Shown: positions 1 to 9,898, counted from the stretch's first letter. The stretch: DNA of 64,000 nt from Acetobacteraceae bacterium (GCA_027487385.1 JAIYDS010000118.1:33465-97464), one strand, 5' to 3'. Translations and numbers: made by a program. Notes: generated by a model from the letters alone, not told the origin.

Positions 1-2624
1 GCGCCGAGGATATCCCTCAGCAGCACCGTCCCGGCCGCGGTACCGTCACTGACCCAGAGTTCCGGGCCGTTGACGCCGTCATTGGCGTTGAACATCACCC
101 GCCCATCCTGGAGGGAGGTCAGGCTGAAGGCGGAAAGAAGGCCGCCCTCAAGGCCGGGCCGGATATCCCTGACCAGGCTGGTCCCGCCCGCGGTGCCGTC
201 GGTGCGCCACAGCTCATAGCCATGCACGCCGTCATCGGCGACGAAGAGGGCCGTCCCGTCGCCGAGCGCGACCGGCATGTAGGGCCGGCTGTCATAACCG
301 CCGACGCGGATATCCTTGAGCAGGCTCGTCCCGGCCCCGGTGCCGTCTGTCACCCAGAGCTCGATGCCGCTGATGGCATCATTGGCGGCGAAGACCGCGA
401 GGCCATTGCCGAGCGCGGTGATGGCGCCGTTACCGCCTACGCCGTGGCCGCTGCCGGCCTGGATGTCCTTGACCAGGGAGGTGCCGGCTGCCGTGCCGTC
501 CGTCGTCCAGAGCTCATAGCCATGGACGCCGTCATCGGCCTTGAACAGCGTCTGGCCGTTGCCGAGGGAGGCGAAGCGCTGGGGCGTTGAGGACCCGGCG
601 CCGGGATTGATATCCTTCACCTGAACGGTGCCGGCGGCGGTGCCGTCGGTCACCCAGAGCTCCATCCCCGCGCCGTCCGCCGCGATGAACAGCGCCCGGT
701 TCCCGGCGATGGGCGTGAACTCCGACGCGGCGCTATAGGCCGCGCCGGGGTTGATGTCCTTCAGCAGGACCGTGCCATCCACCGTGCCATCAGTGACCCA
801 GAGTTCGGAGCCATCGGTGCCATTATCGGCGTTGAAGATGATCTTGCCGTTGCCGAGCGCGCGCAGCCCGGAGGCATAGCTGCTGTCGATGCCGGGGTTG
901 ATGTCCTTGAAGAGGCTGGTCCCCGCGGCCGTGCCGTCGGTGATCCAGAGCTCGAAGCCGTTCGGGCCGTCCCCGGCCGTGAACAGGGCGGTGCCGTCAC
1001 CCAGGGCGACGAATTCGCCAGGATAGGATGACGCGGTGCCCAAATTGATGTCCTTGAGCAGGCTGGTGCCGGCGGCGGTGCCGTCGGTCACCCAGAGCTC
1101 CGCGCCGTGATCGGCGGTGGACGCGGCGAACAGCGTGACGCCGGCGGCCAGCTTGAAGGCGCCGTGATCATAGCTGGCGCTCAGCCCCTCCAGCAGGGGC
1201 ACGGTGCCGACGGTGGTGCCATCGGTGATCCAGATCGCGCCGCCGGTGCCGTCATTGGCGATGAAGAGCGCTTCGCCGGGCGCGATGGTGCCGAAGACAT
1301 CCGGGTTCCCGCCCAGATTGGGCGTAGCCTGGACGTTCACATCCACGACGAGATGCGTGCCGGCGAGGGTGCCATCCGTCACCCAGAGCTCCGCGCCGAC
1401 CAGCGGATCATCCACGACAAAGAAGGCGGTGCCGTCGCCATTGGCCACGAAATCGCCCGGGCTGCCGCTGCCCTCGCCGGGGATGAAATCCCGCAGCAGG
1501 CTGGTGCCAGCGGCCGTGCCGTCGGTCACCCACAATTCGCGGCCATGGATGTCGTCATCGCCGGCGAAGATCGCCCGGCCATTGCCGAGCGAGAGGATTT
1601 CCCCGACCGAGGGATAGTAGCTGCCCTGGTCCCCGGGCTGCAGGTCGAACAGCAGGCTTGTGCCGGCATTCGTGCCGTCGGTGACCCAGATTTCCTGACC
1701 GTGCGTGCCGTCACCGGCCTGGAACAGGGCGCGCCCATCGCCCAGCGGCGTGATCAGCTGGACACTGCTGCCGTCCGTGCCGGGCGCGATGTCCTGCACC
1801 AGGACGGTCCCGGCGGCAGTGCCATCGGTGATCCACAGCTCGGCCCCTTCGGCCGTCGTAGTCGCGGTGAAGAGGGCACGGCCATCGCCGAGCGAGGTGA
1901 ATTGCCTGGGCGACGAATTGGATCCGCCGGCCCGGATGTCCAGGACCAGGGCGGTGCCCTCGGCCGTCCCGTCGGTGATCCAGAGTTCCGTCCCTGTGGT
2001 CCCGTTATTCGCGGAGAAGAGGATCCGCCCGTCCCCGAGCGCCGTGAAGCCGGCGGGTGAGCTGGAGACCGAGCCAGTGCGGATATCCGCCAGCAGCGTG
2101 GTGCCGGCGACCGTCCCGTCGGTGACCCAGAGTTCGGTGCCGGCGCTCGTGTCCCGGCCTGCGAAGAGGGCGCGGCCATCGCCCAGGGCGGCAAAGCTGG
2201 TCAGACCGCTGCTGCCGGACCCGGCGGACATGTCCGCAAGCTGGAGGGTGCCGTCCGCGGTGCCGTCGGTCACCCAGAACTCGCGGCCTGTGATGCCGTC
2301 ATTGGCCTGGAAGACGGCGAGGCCATTGCCCAGTGCCGTGAAGTCCGCGATGTTCGCGCCATCGCTTCCCGCATGGATATCCTTGACGAGGGTGGTCCCG
2401 CCGGTGGTGCCATCCGTCACCCAGAGCTCGGGCCCCGTGGTGCCGTTCTCCGCGGTGAAGATCGCCTGCCCCCCGCCAAGGAGGGTGAAATTCCTGATCT
2501 GGGCGCCATCGATGTTCGGGTGGATGTCCAGGAGGAGGGAAGTGCCCAGCGCCGTGCCGTCCGAGATCCAAAGCGCCTCGCCATTCACGCCATCATCGGC
2601 GCTGAAAAGGAGCTTGTTGGCCAT
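1..2624 (-). CDS. ELWVTDGT-repeat protein, N-terminal part (truncated by left window edge)
   Basis: Read directly on the minus strand from ATG at 2624..2622 (MANKLLFSADDGVNGEALWISDGTALGTSLLLDIHPN...). The ELWVTDGTxxGTxLLxDI unit recurs about every 147-150 bp, about 18 copies, in one frame (checked at ~2620, ~660 and ~60). Absent from the ORF track because no stop falls in the window. Confidence 0.85.
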   Translation of the reverse strand, partial: MANKLLFSADDGVNGEALWISDGTALGTSLLLDIHPNIDGAQIRNFTLLGGGQAIFTAENGTTGPELWVTDGTTGGTTLVKDIHAGSDGANIADFTALGNGLAVFQANDGITGREFWVTDGTADGTLQLADMSAGSGSSGLTSFAALGDGRALFAGRDTSAGTELWVTDGTVAGTTLLADIRTGSVSSSPAGFTALGDGRILFSANNGTTGTELWITDGTAEGTALVLDIRAGGSNSSPRQFTSLGDGRALFTATTTAEGAELWITDGTAAGTVLVQDIAPGTDGSSVQLITPLGDGRALFQAGDGTHGQEIWVTDGTNAGTSLLFDLQPGDQGSYYPSVGEILSLGNGRAIFAGDDDIHGRELWVTDGTAAGTSLLRDFIPGEGSGSPGDFVANGDGTAFFVVDDPLVGAELWVTDGTLAGTHLVVDVNVQATPNLGGNPDVFGTIAPGEALFIANDGTGGAIWITDGTTVGTVPLLEGLSASYDHGAFKLAAGVTLFAASTADHGAELWVTDGTAAGTSLLKDINLGTASSYPGEFVALGDGTALFTAGDGPNGFELWITDGTAAGTSLFKDINPGIDSSYASGLRALGNGKIIFNADNGTDGSELWVTDGTVDGTVLLKDINPGAAYSAASEFTPIAGNRALFIAADGAGMELWVTDGTAAGTVQVKDINPGAGSSTPQRFASLGNGQTLFKADDGVHGYELWTTDGTAAGTSLVKDIQAGSGHGVGGNGAITALGNGLAVFAANDAISGIELWVTDGTGAGTSLLKDIRVGGYDSRPYMPVALGDGTALFVADDGVHGYELWRTDGTAGGTSLVRDIRPGLEGGLLSAFSLTSLQDGRVMFNANDGVNGPELWVSDGTAAGTVLLRDILG

Positions 2625-2667
2625 CCCTGTGTCTCCGCGGAAAGCATGCCGGGCGACGGAAGCCAGG

Positions 2668-2692
2668 CGTTTCGATATCTGATACCGAAACG
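2668..2692. promoter_or_regulatory. Near-perfect 25-bp inverted repeat, candidate operator upstream of the repeat-protein gene
   Basis: CGTTTCGATATC-T-GATACCGAAACG: the half-sites match 11/12 and the dyad lies 44 bp upstream of the ATG at 2624. Confidence 0.5.
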
Positions 2693-3034
2693 AAACACGC
2701 GCGGATGTTTCTGAAAAGCCGCGCGAAATTTAATTTTTGTTATACGGTCTCTTGGCATGGCTCCGCCTGCAGAGCCAAGGGAAGGTGACAGAACGCAAAC
2801 CAGGCCAGAACCATGGCCTCTTCATCGGTGAACATCCATTCGCATGGGGACAGCGCCCCGCCCTATCGGGTGGACGCTTCCCCCGGGATGGCCGCCTGGC
2901 TCCGCCTTCCTTGAAGCAGCGGGGTGCCCTCCATCGGCAACTTCGATGGAATGTCTCAAGGCTTTGCTTTGGGGGGATGGGTGAACCGCGCCGAATTTGT
3001 TGGGGCCCAAAAAGCTTGAGACGCTGCTGGAGCG

Positions 3035-3289
3035 ATGACGAGCAGATTTTCGCCAAAGGTTCGCGAAGGAGCTGCGCCCAAGGTGCTGGAACACGATGTG
3101 CTGCACGAGTCGCGCTGGGCGACAATCCTCTAGCGCGCGGCGAAGATGCATTGCATCGCGCACACGCTGAACGAATGGGTGAAGCGGGCGGAGCGTGACA
3201 CTGGCCGCGCCGGCACAGTTGCCAAAAGGCTGCGCGCACAACAGCAAATCAAGACGCTTGCGCGTCCCCGTATCCAAACATCCCAATAG
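3035..3289 (+). pseudogene. IS3-family transposase OrfA remnant
   Basis: Single frame reads MTSRFSPKVREGAAPKVLEHDVLHESRWATIL*RAAKMHCIAHTLNEWVKRAERDTGRAGTVAKRLRAQQQIKTLARP..., an IS3 OrfA pattern (SPEVRERAV...RWATI...LxxWVKRAERDTG...) with an internal TAG. Confidence 0.7.
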
Positions 3290-3373
3290 CCCCACAAAAC
3301 GCATGCAGCTCCAACGAGTGACGGGCGTTTCGTCGTTCTGTGGCCTCGAAAGCGCAACGCGCGGCCTCCGATG

Positions 3374-4063
3374 TCACCCTTCGCCCTCCATGAGCCGGTA
3401 CCCCACCCCGGGTTCCGTCCGCAGCAATCCCGCGGCGGCGCCGAGCTTTGCACGAAGCTGGCCCACATAGACCCGCAGGTACTGACTATCCTCGACATGC
3501 GCCGGCCCCCAGATCTCGCCCAGCAACCGACGCTGGGTGACGACACGGCCGAGATTGCGCGCGAGCGCGACCAGCAACTCCCACTCCCGCGGCGTGAGGG
3601 CGAGTTCCTGCCCCGAAACCCGCGCAAGCCGTCGCTCGAGATCCACCTCCAGCGGGCCTGCGGTGACGAGCGGTGCCGGCGCCTCCATCAACAGCGCCCG
3701 TCGCGTCGTCGCGCGCAGCCGGGCGAGCAACTCGGCCAGGCCGAAGGGCTTTTCGACATAGTCATCGGCACCCGCATCCAGGGCTGCCACCTTCTCCGCC
3801 TCGCGGTCGCGTGCGCTCACCACGATGACGGGCACCTGGCTGAAGGCTCGAAGCCGGGCCAGCGCCTCCTTGCCGTCCATGTCCGGCAAGCCGAGGTCCA
3901 GCAGCACGCAGGCGGGGCCGCGCGCGGCGGCCAGGCGAAGCCCCTCGCGCGCGGTCTCGGCCCGCAGCGGCGCATAGCCGGCCGCCTCCAGCGCGGGGCC
4001 GAGGAAGCGATGGATCTGCGGTTCATCATCCACCACGAGGATGGAAAGGGGCGCGGCCGTCAT
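3374..4063 (-). CDS. kdpE: KdpE response regulator (OmpR family)
   Basis: Receiver (LVVDDEPQIHRFL...LLDLGLPDMDG...VEKPF) plus winged helix; directly downstream of kdpD. Confidence 0.95.
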   Translation of the reverse strand: MTAAPLSILVVDDEPQIHRFLGPALEAAGYAPLRAETAREGLRLAAARGPACVLLDLGLPDMDGKEALARLRAFSQVPVIVVSARDREAEKVAALDAGADDYVEKPFGLAELLARLRATTRRALLMEAPAPLVTAGPLEVDLERRLARVSGQELALTPREWELLVALARNLGRVVTQRRLLGEIWGPAHVEDSQYLRVYVGQLRAKLGAAAGLLRTEPGVGYRLMEGEG

Positions 4064-6747
4064 GCGGGGAAGCGCAGTGTGATGCGCGTTCCACGGCCGC
4101 TGGCGACGGGGCTTTCGGCGGCAATGCGCCCGCCCATCGCCGCCACCAGCCCACGGCAGATGGAGAGGCCGAGCCCGGAGCCCGCCGCGATGTTGTCCGC
4201 GCGGGCGGCGCGGTAGAAGGGATCGAAGATGCGGGGCAGATCCTCAGGCGGGATGCCGGGGCCGTCATCCTCCACGCGCAACATCACCTCCATTCCCTCC
4301 CGAGCCGCTGACAGGCGCACCTCCCCCGCCGGCGCCGAATACTTCAGCGCATTGTCCAGCACATTCTCCAGCACCCGGTCCAGCAGCGCTGGGTCAAGCC
4401 GCGGGCGCGGCAGGCTGACGGGCAAATCACGCCGGATGCCCCGTCCGGGATGCGTCAGCGCCGCCCGGTCGGCGGCCGCTTCCATCGCTTCGGCCACATC
4501 CACCGGCTCGCGGCGAGGCGTAACCAGGCCTGTCTCCAGTCGCACGATGTCAAGGATGGCGGACATCCAGCGCGCGAGGCGCGTGGCCTCTTCCTCGATG
4601 CTGGAGAGCAGGTCGGCGCGGGTGGCCTCGTTCAACGCAGGGCCCGTGCTGCGCAGCGTCTCGGCGGCGCCGCGGATGGTGGTCAGTGGCGTTCGCAAGT
4701 CATGCCCCAGGCTGGTCAGCAGCGCCGTGCGCAGCGCCTCCGTCTCGCCGCGCGCGCGGGCATTGGCAGCGATGTCGGCGAGGCGCGCGCGCTCCAGCGC
4801 CACGGCGGCCTGGTCCAGCAGGGCTTCGAGCGCGCGGTCGGCCTCGGGGTCGGGCGCTTCGGCGGCGGGGCGCAGGCCGAGCAGGCCAAGGGTGACGACC
4901 TCACCCTCGCGCAGCGCGGTCAGTGGCAGGAAGCGCCACGCGCTGCTGGGCAGGGTCGCGGTGCCGCGCCCGGCGGCGCGGCCATGGGCCAGGGCCCAGC
5001 GCGCGGCCGCCATGGCGTCATCATCAGGTGTCGCATCGGCCGGGTATGCGGCACGTGACACGGGCTCGGCCGGCAGTGATCCCCCGCGCGCGAACTGGCC
5101 GGGAAGGCTCGATTCCAGGGCTTCGTCCAGCGGCAGCAACAGGCAGGCGGGTCCGCCGGCGATGCGCGCCGCTTCCTCCACGACCGCGAGCTGCAACTCG
5201 GCCATGGAGGCCTGGGCATTCAGCCGGCGCGAGAGCGCGGCGAGACGCCGCAGTGCGGCGAGGCGCATCGCGGCCGCGCGCACATTGCGGCCGAGCCGCC
5301 CCGTGGTGCCTGCCAGGAGGGCCGCCACCGCGCCGAAGACCACCGCGCCCAGCACATCCTGCGCGGAAGCGATGGTCAGTGTGTAGCGCGGCGGCAGGAA
5401 GAGAAAGTTCCAGACAAGGAAGGCCAGCACCGCGCCCATGCCCGCCCGCAATGGCCCCGCCATGGCGGCGATCGCGACGATGGCGGCGAGGTAAACCATG
5501 CCGAAGGCAGCGTCAGGCACCATCCCGTCCAGCACGGCGCAGGTCAGCGTGGCGCCGCCCACCAGGAGTGGCACCACAAGCCAGGCGGTCCAACCGGGCC
5601 AAGCACGGGGCGGTGCCGAGGCGCGTGCGGCTGCCGGGCTCGGCACCACATGCAGGTTGAATTCCGGCGCCTGGCGAGCGAGCACGGCGATCAGTCGCCG
5701 CCCCAGCATGCGCCGCCACCAGGCTGGCGAACCGCGGCCCAGGATGATGTGCGTCACACGTCGCGCGCGAGCATGGGCGATGATGGCAGAGGGCAGGTCG
5801 GTCGCCGTCGTCACTTCGGTCTCGGCGCCCAGTTGCAGCGCGAGGGCGACGCCAGGGCCGGGATCCTCCGCCTGGCCTGGCTGCTCGACATGCAGCGCCA
5901 GGAGCGGCGCGTGAAGCGCATCGGCGAGGCGGCGCGCCTGGTGCAGGACCGGCTCGGCCGCCGCGCCGCCGGGGATGAGCGCCAGGACGCGCTCGCCCAC
6001 CGGCCAAGGGCCGGCGACCGCGTTGCGCCGCATCCAGGAGGTGACATCGGCATCCACCCGGTCCGCCGTGCGGCGCAGCGCCAGCTCGCGCAGGGCGGCC
6101 AGCGTGCCCTCCTTGAAGAAGCCGCGCAGCGCGCGCTCGGCCTGGTCCGGGCGGTAGATCTTTCCCGCGCGCATGCGCTCCAGAAGCTCCGCGGGCGGAA
6201 TGTCCACCAGCTCCACCGCATCGGCGCCCTTGAGCACGGCATCGGGCACCGTCTCGGCGACGCGCACGCCGGTGACACGCGCCACGGCCTCGGCGCTGCT
6301 CTCCAGGTGCTGGACATTCATGGTGGTCCAGACCTCGATGCCGGCGTCGCGCAGCTCCTCCACATCCTGCCAGCGCTTGGCGTGGCGGCTGCCGGGCGCG
6401 TTGCTGTGCGCGAGCTCGTCCAGCAGCAGGACGGCCGGGCGGCGGGCGAGCGCGGCGTCGAGGTCGAATTCGGGCAGCACCTGGCCGCGATAGGCGATGG
6501 CGCTGAGGGGCAGGCGGGGCAGGGGGCCGATCGCCGCCTCGGTCTCGGCGCGCCCATGGGTTTCGACCAGGCCGATCAGCACATCCTGCCCGGCCTGGTG
6601 CAGGCGGCGTCCCTCGGCCAGCATCTCGACGGTCTTGCCGACGCCCGGGGCGGCGCCGAGAAAGACCTTCAGCCGGCCACGCCCCTCCCGCGCCGCCAGC
6701 TCCGCCAGGGCGTCAGGGTCAGGGCGCTTGGGCTCGGCGGGCTGCAT
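4060..6747 (-). CDS. kdpD: KdpD osmosensitive K+ channel sensor histidine kinase
   Basis: 895 aa; N-terminal KdpD domain (GRLKVFLGAAPGVGKTVEML), USP region, four-TM region, HATPase (GHDLRTPLTTIRG, GSGLGLSICRGLV). Confidence 0.95.
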   Translation of the reverse strand: MQPAEPKRPDPDALAELAAREGRGRLKVFLGAAPGVGKTVEMLAEGRRLHQAGQDVLIGLVETHGRAETEAAIGPLPRLPLSAIAYRGQVLPEFDLDAALARRPAVLLLDELAHSNAPGSRHAKRWQDVEELRDAGIEVWTTMNVQHLESSAEAVARVTGVRVAETVPDAVLKGADAVELVDIPPAELLERMRAGKIYRPDQAERALRGFFKEGTLAALRELALRRTADRVDADVTSWMRRNAVAGPWPVGERVLALIPGGAAAEPVLHQARRLADALHAPLLALHVEQPGQAEDPGPGVALALQLGAETEVTTATDLPSAIIAHARARRVTHIILGRGSPAWWRRMLGRRLIAVLARQAPEFNLHVVPSPAAARASAPPRAWPGWTAWLVVPLLVGGATLTCAVLDGMVPDAAFGMVYLAAIVAIAAMAGPLRAGMGAVLAFLVWNFLFLPPRYTLTIASAQDVLGAVVFGAVAALLAGTTGRLGRNVRAAAMRLAALRRLAALSRRLNAQASMAELQLAVVEEAARIAGGPACLLLPLDEALESSLPGQFARGGSLPAEPVSRAAYPADATPDDDAMAAARWALAHGRAAGRGTATLPSSAWRFLPLTALREGEVVTLGLLGLRPAAEAPDPEADRALEALLDQAAVALERARLADIAANARARGETEALRTALLTSLGHDLRTPLTTIRGAAETLRSTGPALNEATRADLLSSIEEEATRLARWMSAILDIVRLETGLVTPRREPVDVAEAMEAAADRAALTHPGRGIRRDLPVSLPRPRLDPALLDRVLENVLDNALKYSAPAGEVRLSAAREGMEVMLRVEDDGPGIPPEDLPRIFDPFYRAARADNIAAGSGLGLSICRGLVAAMGGRIAAESPVASGRGTRITLRFPA

Positions 6748-6771
6748 CGGGCGCGGAGGATAGGCCGCGCG

Positions 6772-6978
6772 TCAGCGGCGGCGCCAGCGCCGGGCCCAGG
6801 CCCAGCCGCCGGCCAGGATCGCCGCGCCGCCCACAAGCCCCAGGGCGAGAGCGGGCCCGGCGGTGAGGCCCGCCAGGCCCTGGATGGTCCAGGCGATGCC
6901 GCACCAGGCCATCAGCAGGATCATCACCAGGGCCCAGACATCCCGTGCGGAGTCCGGGCCGGCGCCACGGCGCCCCAT
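6772..6978 (-). CDS. Small hydrophobic protein in the kdp operon
   Basis: MGRRGAGPDSARDVWALVMILLMAWCGIAWTIQGLAGLTAGPALALGLVGGAAILAGGWAWARRWRRR (68 aa); two hydrophobic segments; ATGA overlap with the upstream ORF; 24 bp before kdpD. Confidence 0.5.
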   Translation of the reverse strand: MGRRGAGPDSARDVWALVMILLMAWCGIAWTIQGLAGLTAGPALALGLVGGAAILAGGWAWARRWRRR

Positions 6979-7208
6979 CACCGGATGGCGAGGCCGCGCG
7001 GCAGGCGGCCGCGTCGGCCGCCCAGCCAGCGGGCCAGGGGCGCGGGCGAAAGCGGCCGCCGCGGCAGGCCGCAACGGGAGAGATCCTGCCCCGCCGAATC
7101 GCGACGCCACAGATCGCGCAGCACGCGCGCAAGGGCCCAGAGCCAAAGCCCGCCCAGGATGGGCGCGAGGGCGAGGAGAAGGTCGTGAAACCGGATCGGG
7201 TCTTCCAT
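6978..7208 (-). CDS. Small protein with one hydrophobic segment in the kdp operon
   Basis: MEDPIRFHDLLLALAPILGGLWLWALARVLRDLWRRDSAGQ... 76 aa; lies between kdpC and kdpD; overlaps the next ORF. Confidence 0.45.
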   Translation of the reverse strand: MEDPIRFHDLLLALAPILGGLWLWALARVLRDLWRRDSAGQDLSRCGLPRRPLSPAPLARWLGGRRGRLPRGLAIR

Positions 7209-7313
7209 GGGTCCTGGCAGGCTCCGGGCCTGCGTGCTGGAGGGAGCCGGACCATGGCGCCAAGCCGCGCAAGGGCGCGATGGGAAAGGCCGTGGGCCGG
7301 TGTAAGCGCGGCA

Positions 7314-7844
7314 TCAACGCAGCGCCTCAAGCGCCAGGTTCAGCCGCAGCACGTTCACCCGCGGCTCGCCCAGCAGGCCGAACTCTCGGCCTTCGGCCTG
7401 CCTCGCCACCAACTCGGCCAGATGCCGCGTCGGCAGGCCGCGGGCGGCCGCGATCCGCGCCACCTGGCCCTGCGCGTTTTCCAGGCTGATATGGGGATCG
7501 AGGCCGGAGCCGCTGGCCGTCACCGCATCGGCCGGCACGTCCCGCGCGCCGGCGAGTCGCTCCGTGACCGCCGTCAGCAGTGCGGCACTGGTCGGGCCGA
7601 GCTGCGAGGCCGCCGAGGCACTGGCATCATAGCCTGCCGCCGAGGGGCGGCCGTGGAACCAGCGGTCGCCTTCGAAATTCTGCCCCACCAGCGCGGAGCC
7701 CACCACCTGGCCCTCCCGCCGGACCAGGCTGCCGCCGGCCTGTTCGGGCAGCACCAGCCCGGCCAGCGCGGTGACACCAAGCGGGACGATCACGCCCAGC
7801 AGCAGCGTGGCGCCGAGCAGCAGGGAGAGAAGCGGACGCAACAT
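7314..7844 (-). CDS. kdpC: K+-transporting ATPase subunit C
   Basis: MLRPLLSLLLGATLLLGVIVPLGVTALAGLVLPEQAGGSLV...GSALVGQNF...DPHISLENAQGQVARIAAARGL, KdpC signature. Confidence 0.95.
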   Translation of the reverse strand: MLRPLLSLLLGATLLLGVIVPLGVTALAGLVLPEQAGGSLVRREGQVVGSALVGQNFEGDRWFHGRPSAAGYDASASAASQLGPTSAALLTAVTERLAGARDVPADAVTASGSGLDPHISLENAQGQVARIAAARGLPTRHLAELVARQAEGREFGLLGEPRVNVLRLNLALEALR

Positions 7845-7847
7845 GGT

Positions 7848-9887
7848 TCAGGCCACTCCGATGACGGTCAGGATAACGTCGATGATCTTGATGCCGATGA
7901 AGGGCGCGATGAGGCCGCCAAGCCCATAGACCAGGAGGTTCCGCCGCAGCAGAGCCGCCGCGCCGATCGGCGCATAGCCCACGCCACGCAGCGCCAGCGG
8001 CACCAATGCCACGATGATCAGCGCGTTGAAGATCACCGCCGAGAGGATGGCGCTTTGCGGGCTGGTGAGGCCCATCACGTTCAGTGCGGCGAGGCCCGGA
8101 TATTGCGCCACGAAGATCGCGGGCAGGATCGCAAAGTACTTCGCCACGTCATTGGCGATGGAGAAGGTGGTGAGTGCGCCGCGGGTGATGAGCAGCTGCT
8201 TGCCGATCTCCACCACCTCGATCAGCTTCGTCGGGTCGCTGTCGAGGTCCACCATGTTGCCGGCCTCACGCGCGGCCTGGGTGCCGGTCTGCATGGCCAG
8301 CCCCACATCGGCCTGGGCGAGGGCCGGCGCGTCATTCGTGCCGTCGCCCGCCATGGCGACGAGGCGGCCTTCCGCCTGCTGGGCGCGGATGTAGTCAAGC
8401 TTCTGCTGCGGCTTCGCTTCGGCCAGGAAGTCGTCCACGCCGGCCTCGACCGCGATGGCGGCGGCGGTGAGGCGGTTGTCGCCCGTCACCATCACGGTGC
8501 GGATGCCCATGCGGCGGAGTTCAGCGAAGCGCTCGCGCATGCCGGGCTTCACGATGTCCTTCAGCTCGATGGCGCCGAGGATGCGGCCATCCTTTGCCAC
8601 GGCCAGCGGCGTGGCGCCGGTGCGGGCGATGCGGTCCATTCCCGCCGCCAATTCGGGCGGGATGGCGACACCGAGCGTGGCGGCGAGGCTGTCCACCGCG
8701 CCCTTGCGATAGGCCCCCGCCTTCGGGTCGTTGGCCGGGAGGTCCATGCCCGAGATGCGCGTCTGCGCGGTGAAGGGAACTGCGCGCGCACCCTCGGGCG
8801 TGGCGGCGATGATGCCGAAATGCTCGCGGGCGAAGGCCAGGATGCTGCGGCCTTCGGGCGTCTCGTCAGCCAGGCTTGCCAGCACGGCAGCTTCCGCGAC
8901 CTGCGCCTCGCTCACGCCCGGCGCGGGCAGGAAGGCGGCGGCCTGGCGGTTGCCGAAGGTGATGGTGCCGGTCTTGTCCAGCAGCAGCACATCCACATCA
9001 CCCGCCGCCTCCACCGCGCGGCCGGAGGTGGCCAGCACGTTGAAGCGCACCAGGCGGTCCATCCCCGCGATGCCGATGGCCGAGAGCAGGCCGCCGATGG
9101 TGGTCGGGATCAGCGTGACCAGCAGCGCGGCCAGCACCACCACGGAGGGCACCGCGCCGCTGTAGCTGGCGAAGCCCACCAGTGTGACCACGGCGATGAG
9201 GAAGATGAGCGTCATCCCCGCCAGCAGGATGTCGAGCGCGATCTCGTTCGGGGTCTTCTGGCGCGAGGCGCCTTCCACCATGGCGATCATGCGGTCCAGG
9301 AAGGTGCCGCCGGCTTCCGCGGTGATGCGGACCAGGATGCGGTCGCTCACCACCAGCGTGCCGCCGGTGACGGCGCTGCGGTCGCCACCGGCCTCGCGGA
9401 TCACGGGCGCGCTTTCGCCGGTCACAGCGCTCTCGTTCACGCTGGCGATGCCCTGGATGATCTCACCATCCGAGGGGATGATCTCGCCCGCCTCGACCAG
9501 TACATGGTCGCCGCGCTTCAGCTCGGCCGCCGGGCGGGGGAGGGTGAGGCTGGGGTCCTCGGGCAGCGGCACGTAGCGGGCCATGGTCTCGCCGCGGGCG
9601 GCGCGCAGCGAGGCGGCGCGCGCCTTGCCACGGCCCTCCGCCACGGCTTCGGCGAAGGTGGCAAACAGCACCGTCAGCCAGAGCCAGGCGGCCACGCTTG
9701 CCTGGAAGGCGAAGGGGTGGCCCAGCACGGCATCGCGCACCGCCAGCAGCGTGACGAGGATGGAGACCACCTCCGTCATGAAGATGACCGGGTTGCGCAC
9801 CAGGTGGCGCGGGTTGAGCTTGAGCACGGCGTCGAGCGCGGCGCGGCGGAGGATGGCGCCGTCGAAGAGCGCGATCTGGGTTTGCAT
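7848..9887 (-). CDS. kdpB: K+-transporting P-type ATPase subunit B
   Basis: [11 protein letters not shown] phosphorylation motif and [18 protein letters not shown]; start [36 protein letters not shown] taken in place of the over-extended track start at 10799. Confidence 0.95.
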   Translation of the reverse strand: MQTQIALFDGAILRRAALDAVLKLNPRHLVRNPVIFMTEVVSILVTLLAVRDAVLGHPFAFQASVAAWLWLTVLFATFAEAVAEGRGKARAASLRAARGETMARYVPLPEDPSLTLPRPAAELKRGDHVLVEAGEIIPSDGEIIQGIASVNESAVTGESAPVIREAGGDRSAVTGGTLVVSDRILVRITAEAGGTFLDRMIAMVEGASRQKTPNEIALDILLAGMTLIFLIAVVTLVGFASYSGAVPSVVVLAALLVTLIPTTIGGLLSAIGIAGMDRLVRFNVLATSGRAVEAAGDVDVLLLDKTGTITFGNRQAAAFLPAPGVSEAQVAEAAVLASLADETPEGRSILAFAREHFGIIAATPEGARAVPFTAQTRISGMDLPANDPKAGAYRKGAVDSLAATLGVAIPPELAAGMDRIARTGATPLAVAKDGRILGAIELKDIVKPGMRERFAELRRMGIRTVMVTGDNRLTAAAIAVEAGVDDFLAEAKPQQKLDYIRAQQAEGRLVAMAGDGTNDAPALAQADVGLAMQTGTQAAREAGNMVDLDSDPTKLIEVVEIGKQLLITRGALTTFSIANDVAKYFAILPAIFVAQYPGLAALNVMGLTSPQSAILSAVIFNALIIVALVPLALRGVGYAPIGAAALLRRNLLVYGLGGLIAPFIGIKIIDVILTVIGVA

Positions 9888-9898
9888 GGAGGGGGCCT

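Noticed and set aside
1-2624. CRISPR array or DNA satellite for the ~150-bp periodicity
   Set aside because: Repeats are degenerate at DNA level, conserved at protein level and maintain one frame; this is a coding repeat.
222-2714. Plus-strand ORFs over the repeat region (e.g. 1107..2060, 1705..2682, 2373..2714)
   Set aside because: Antisense shadows of the in-frame ELWVTDGT repeat gene; low-complexity composition repeats with the same 150-bp period.
5650-7188. 512-aa plus-strand ORF
   Set aside because: Antisense to kdpD, whose domain motifs are clear on the minus strand.
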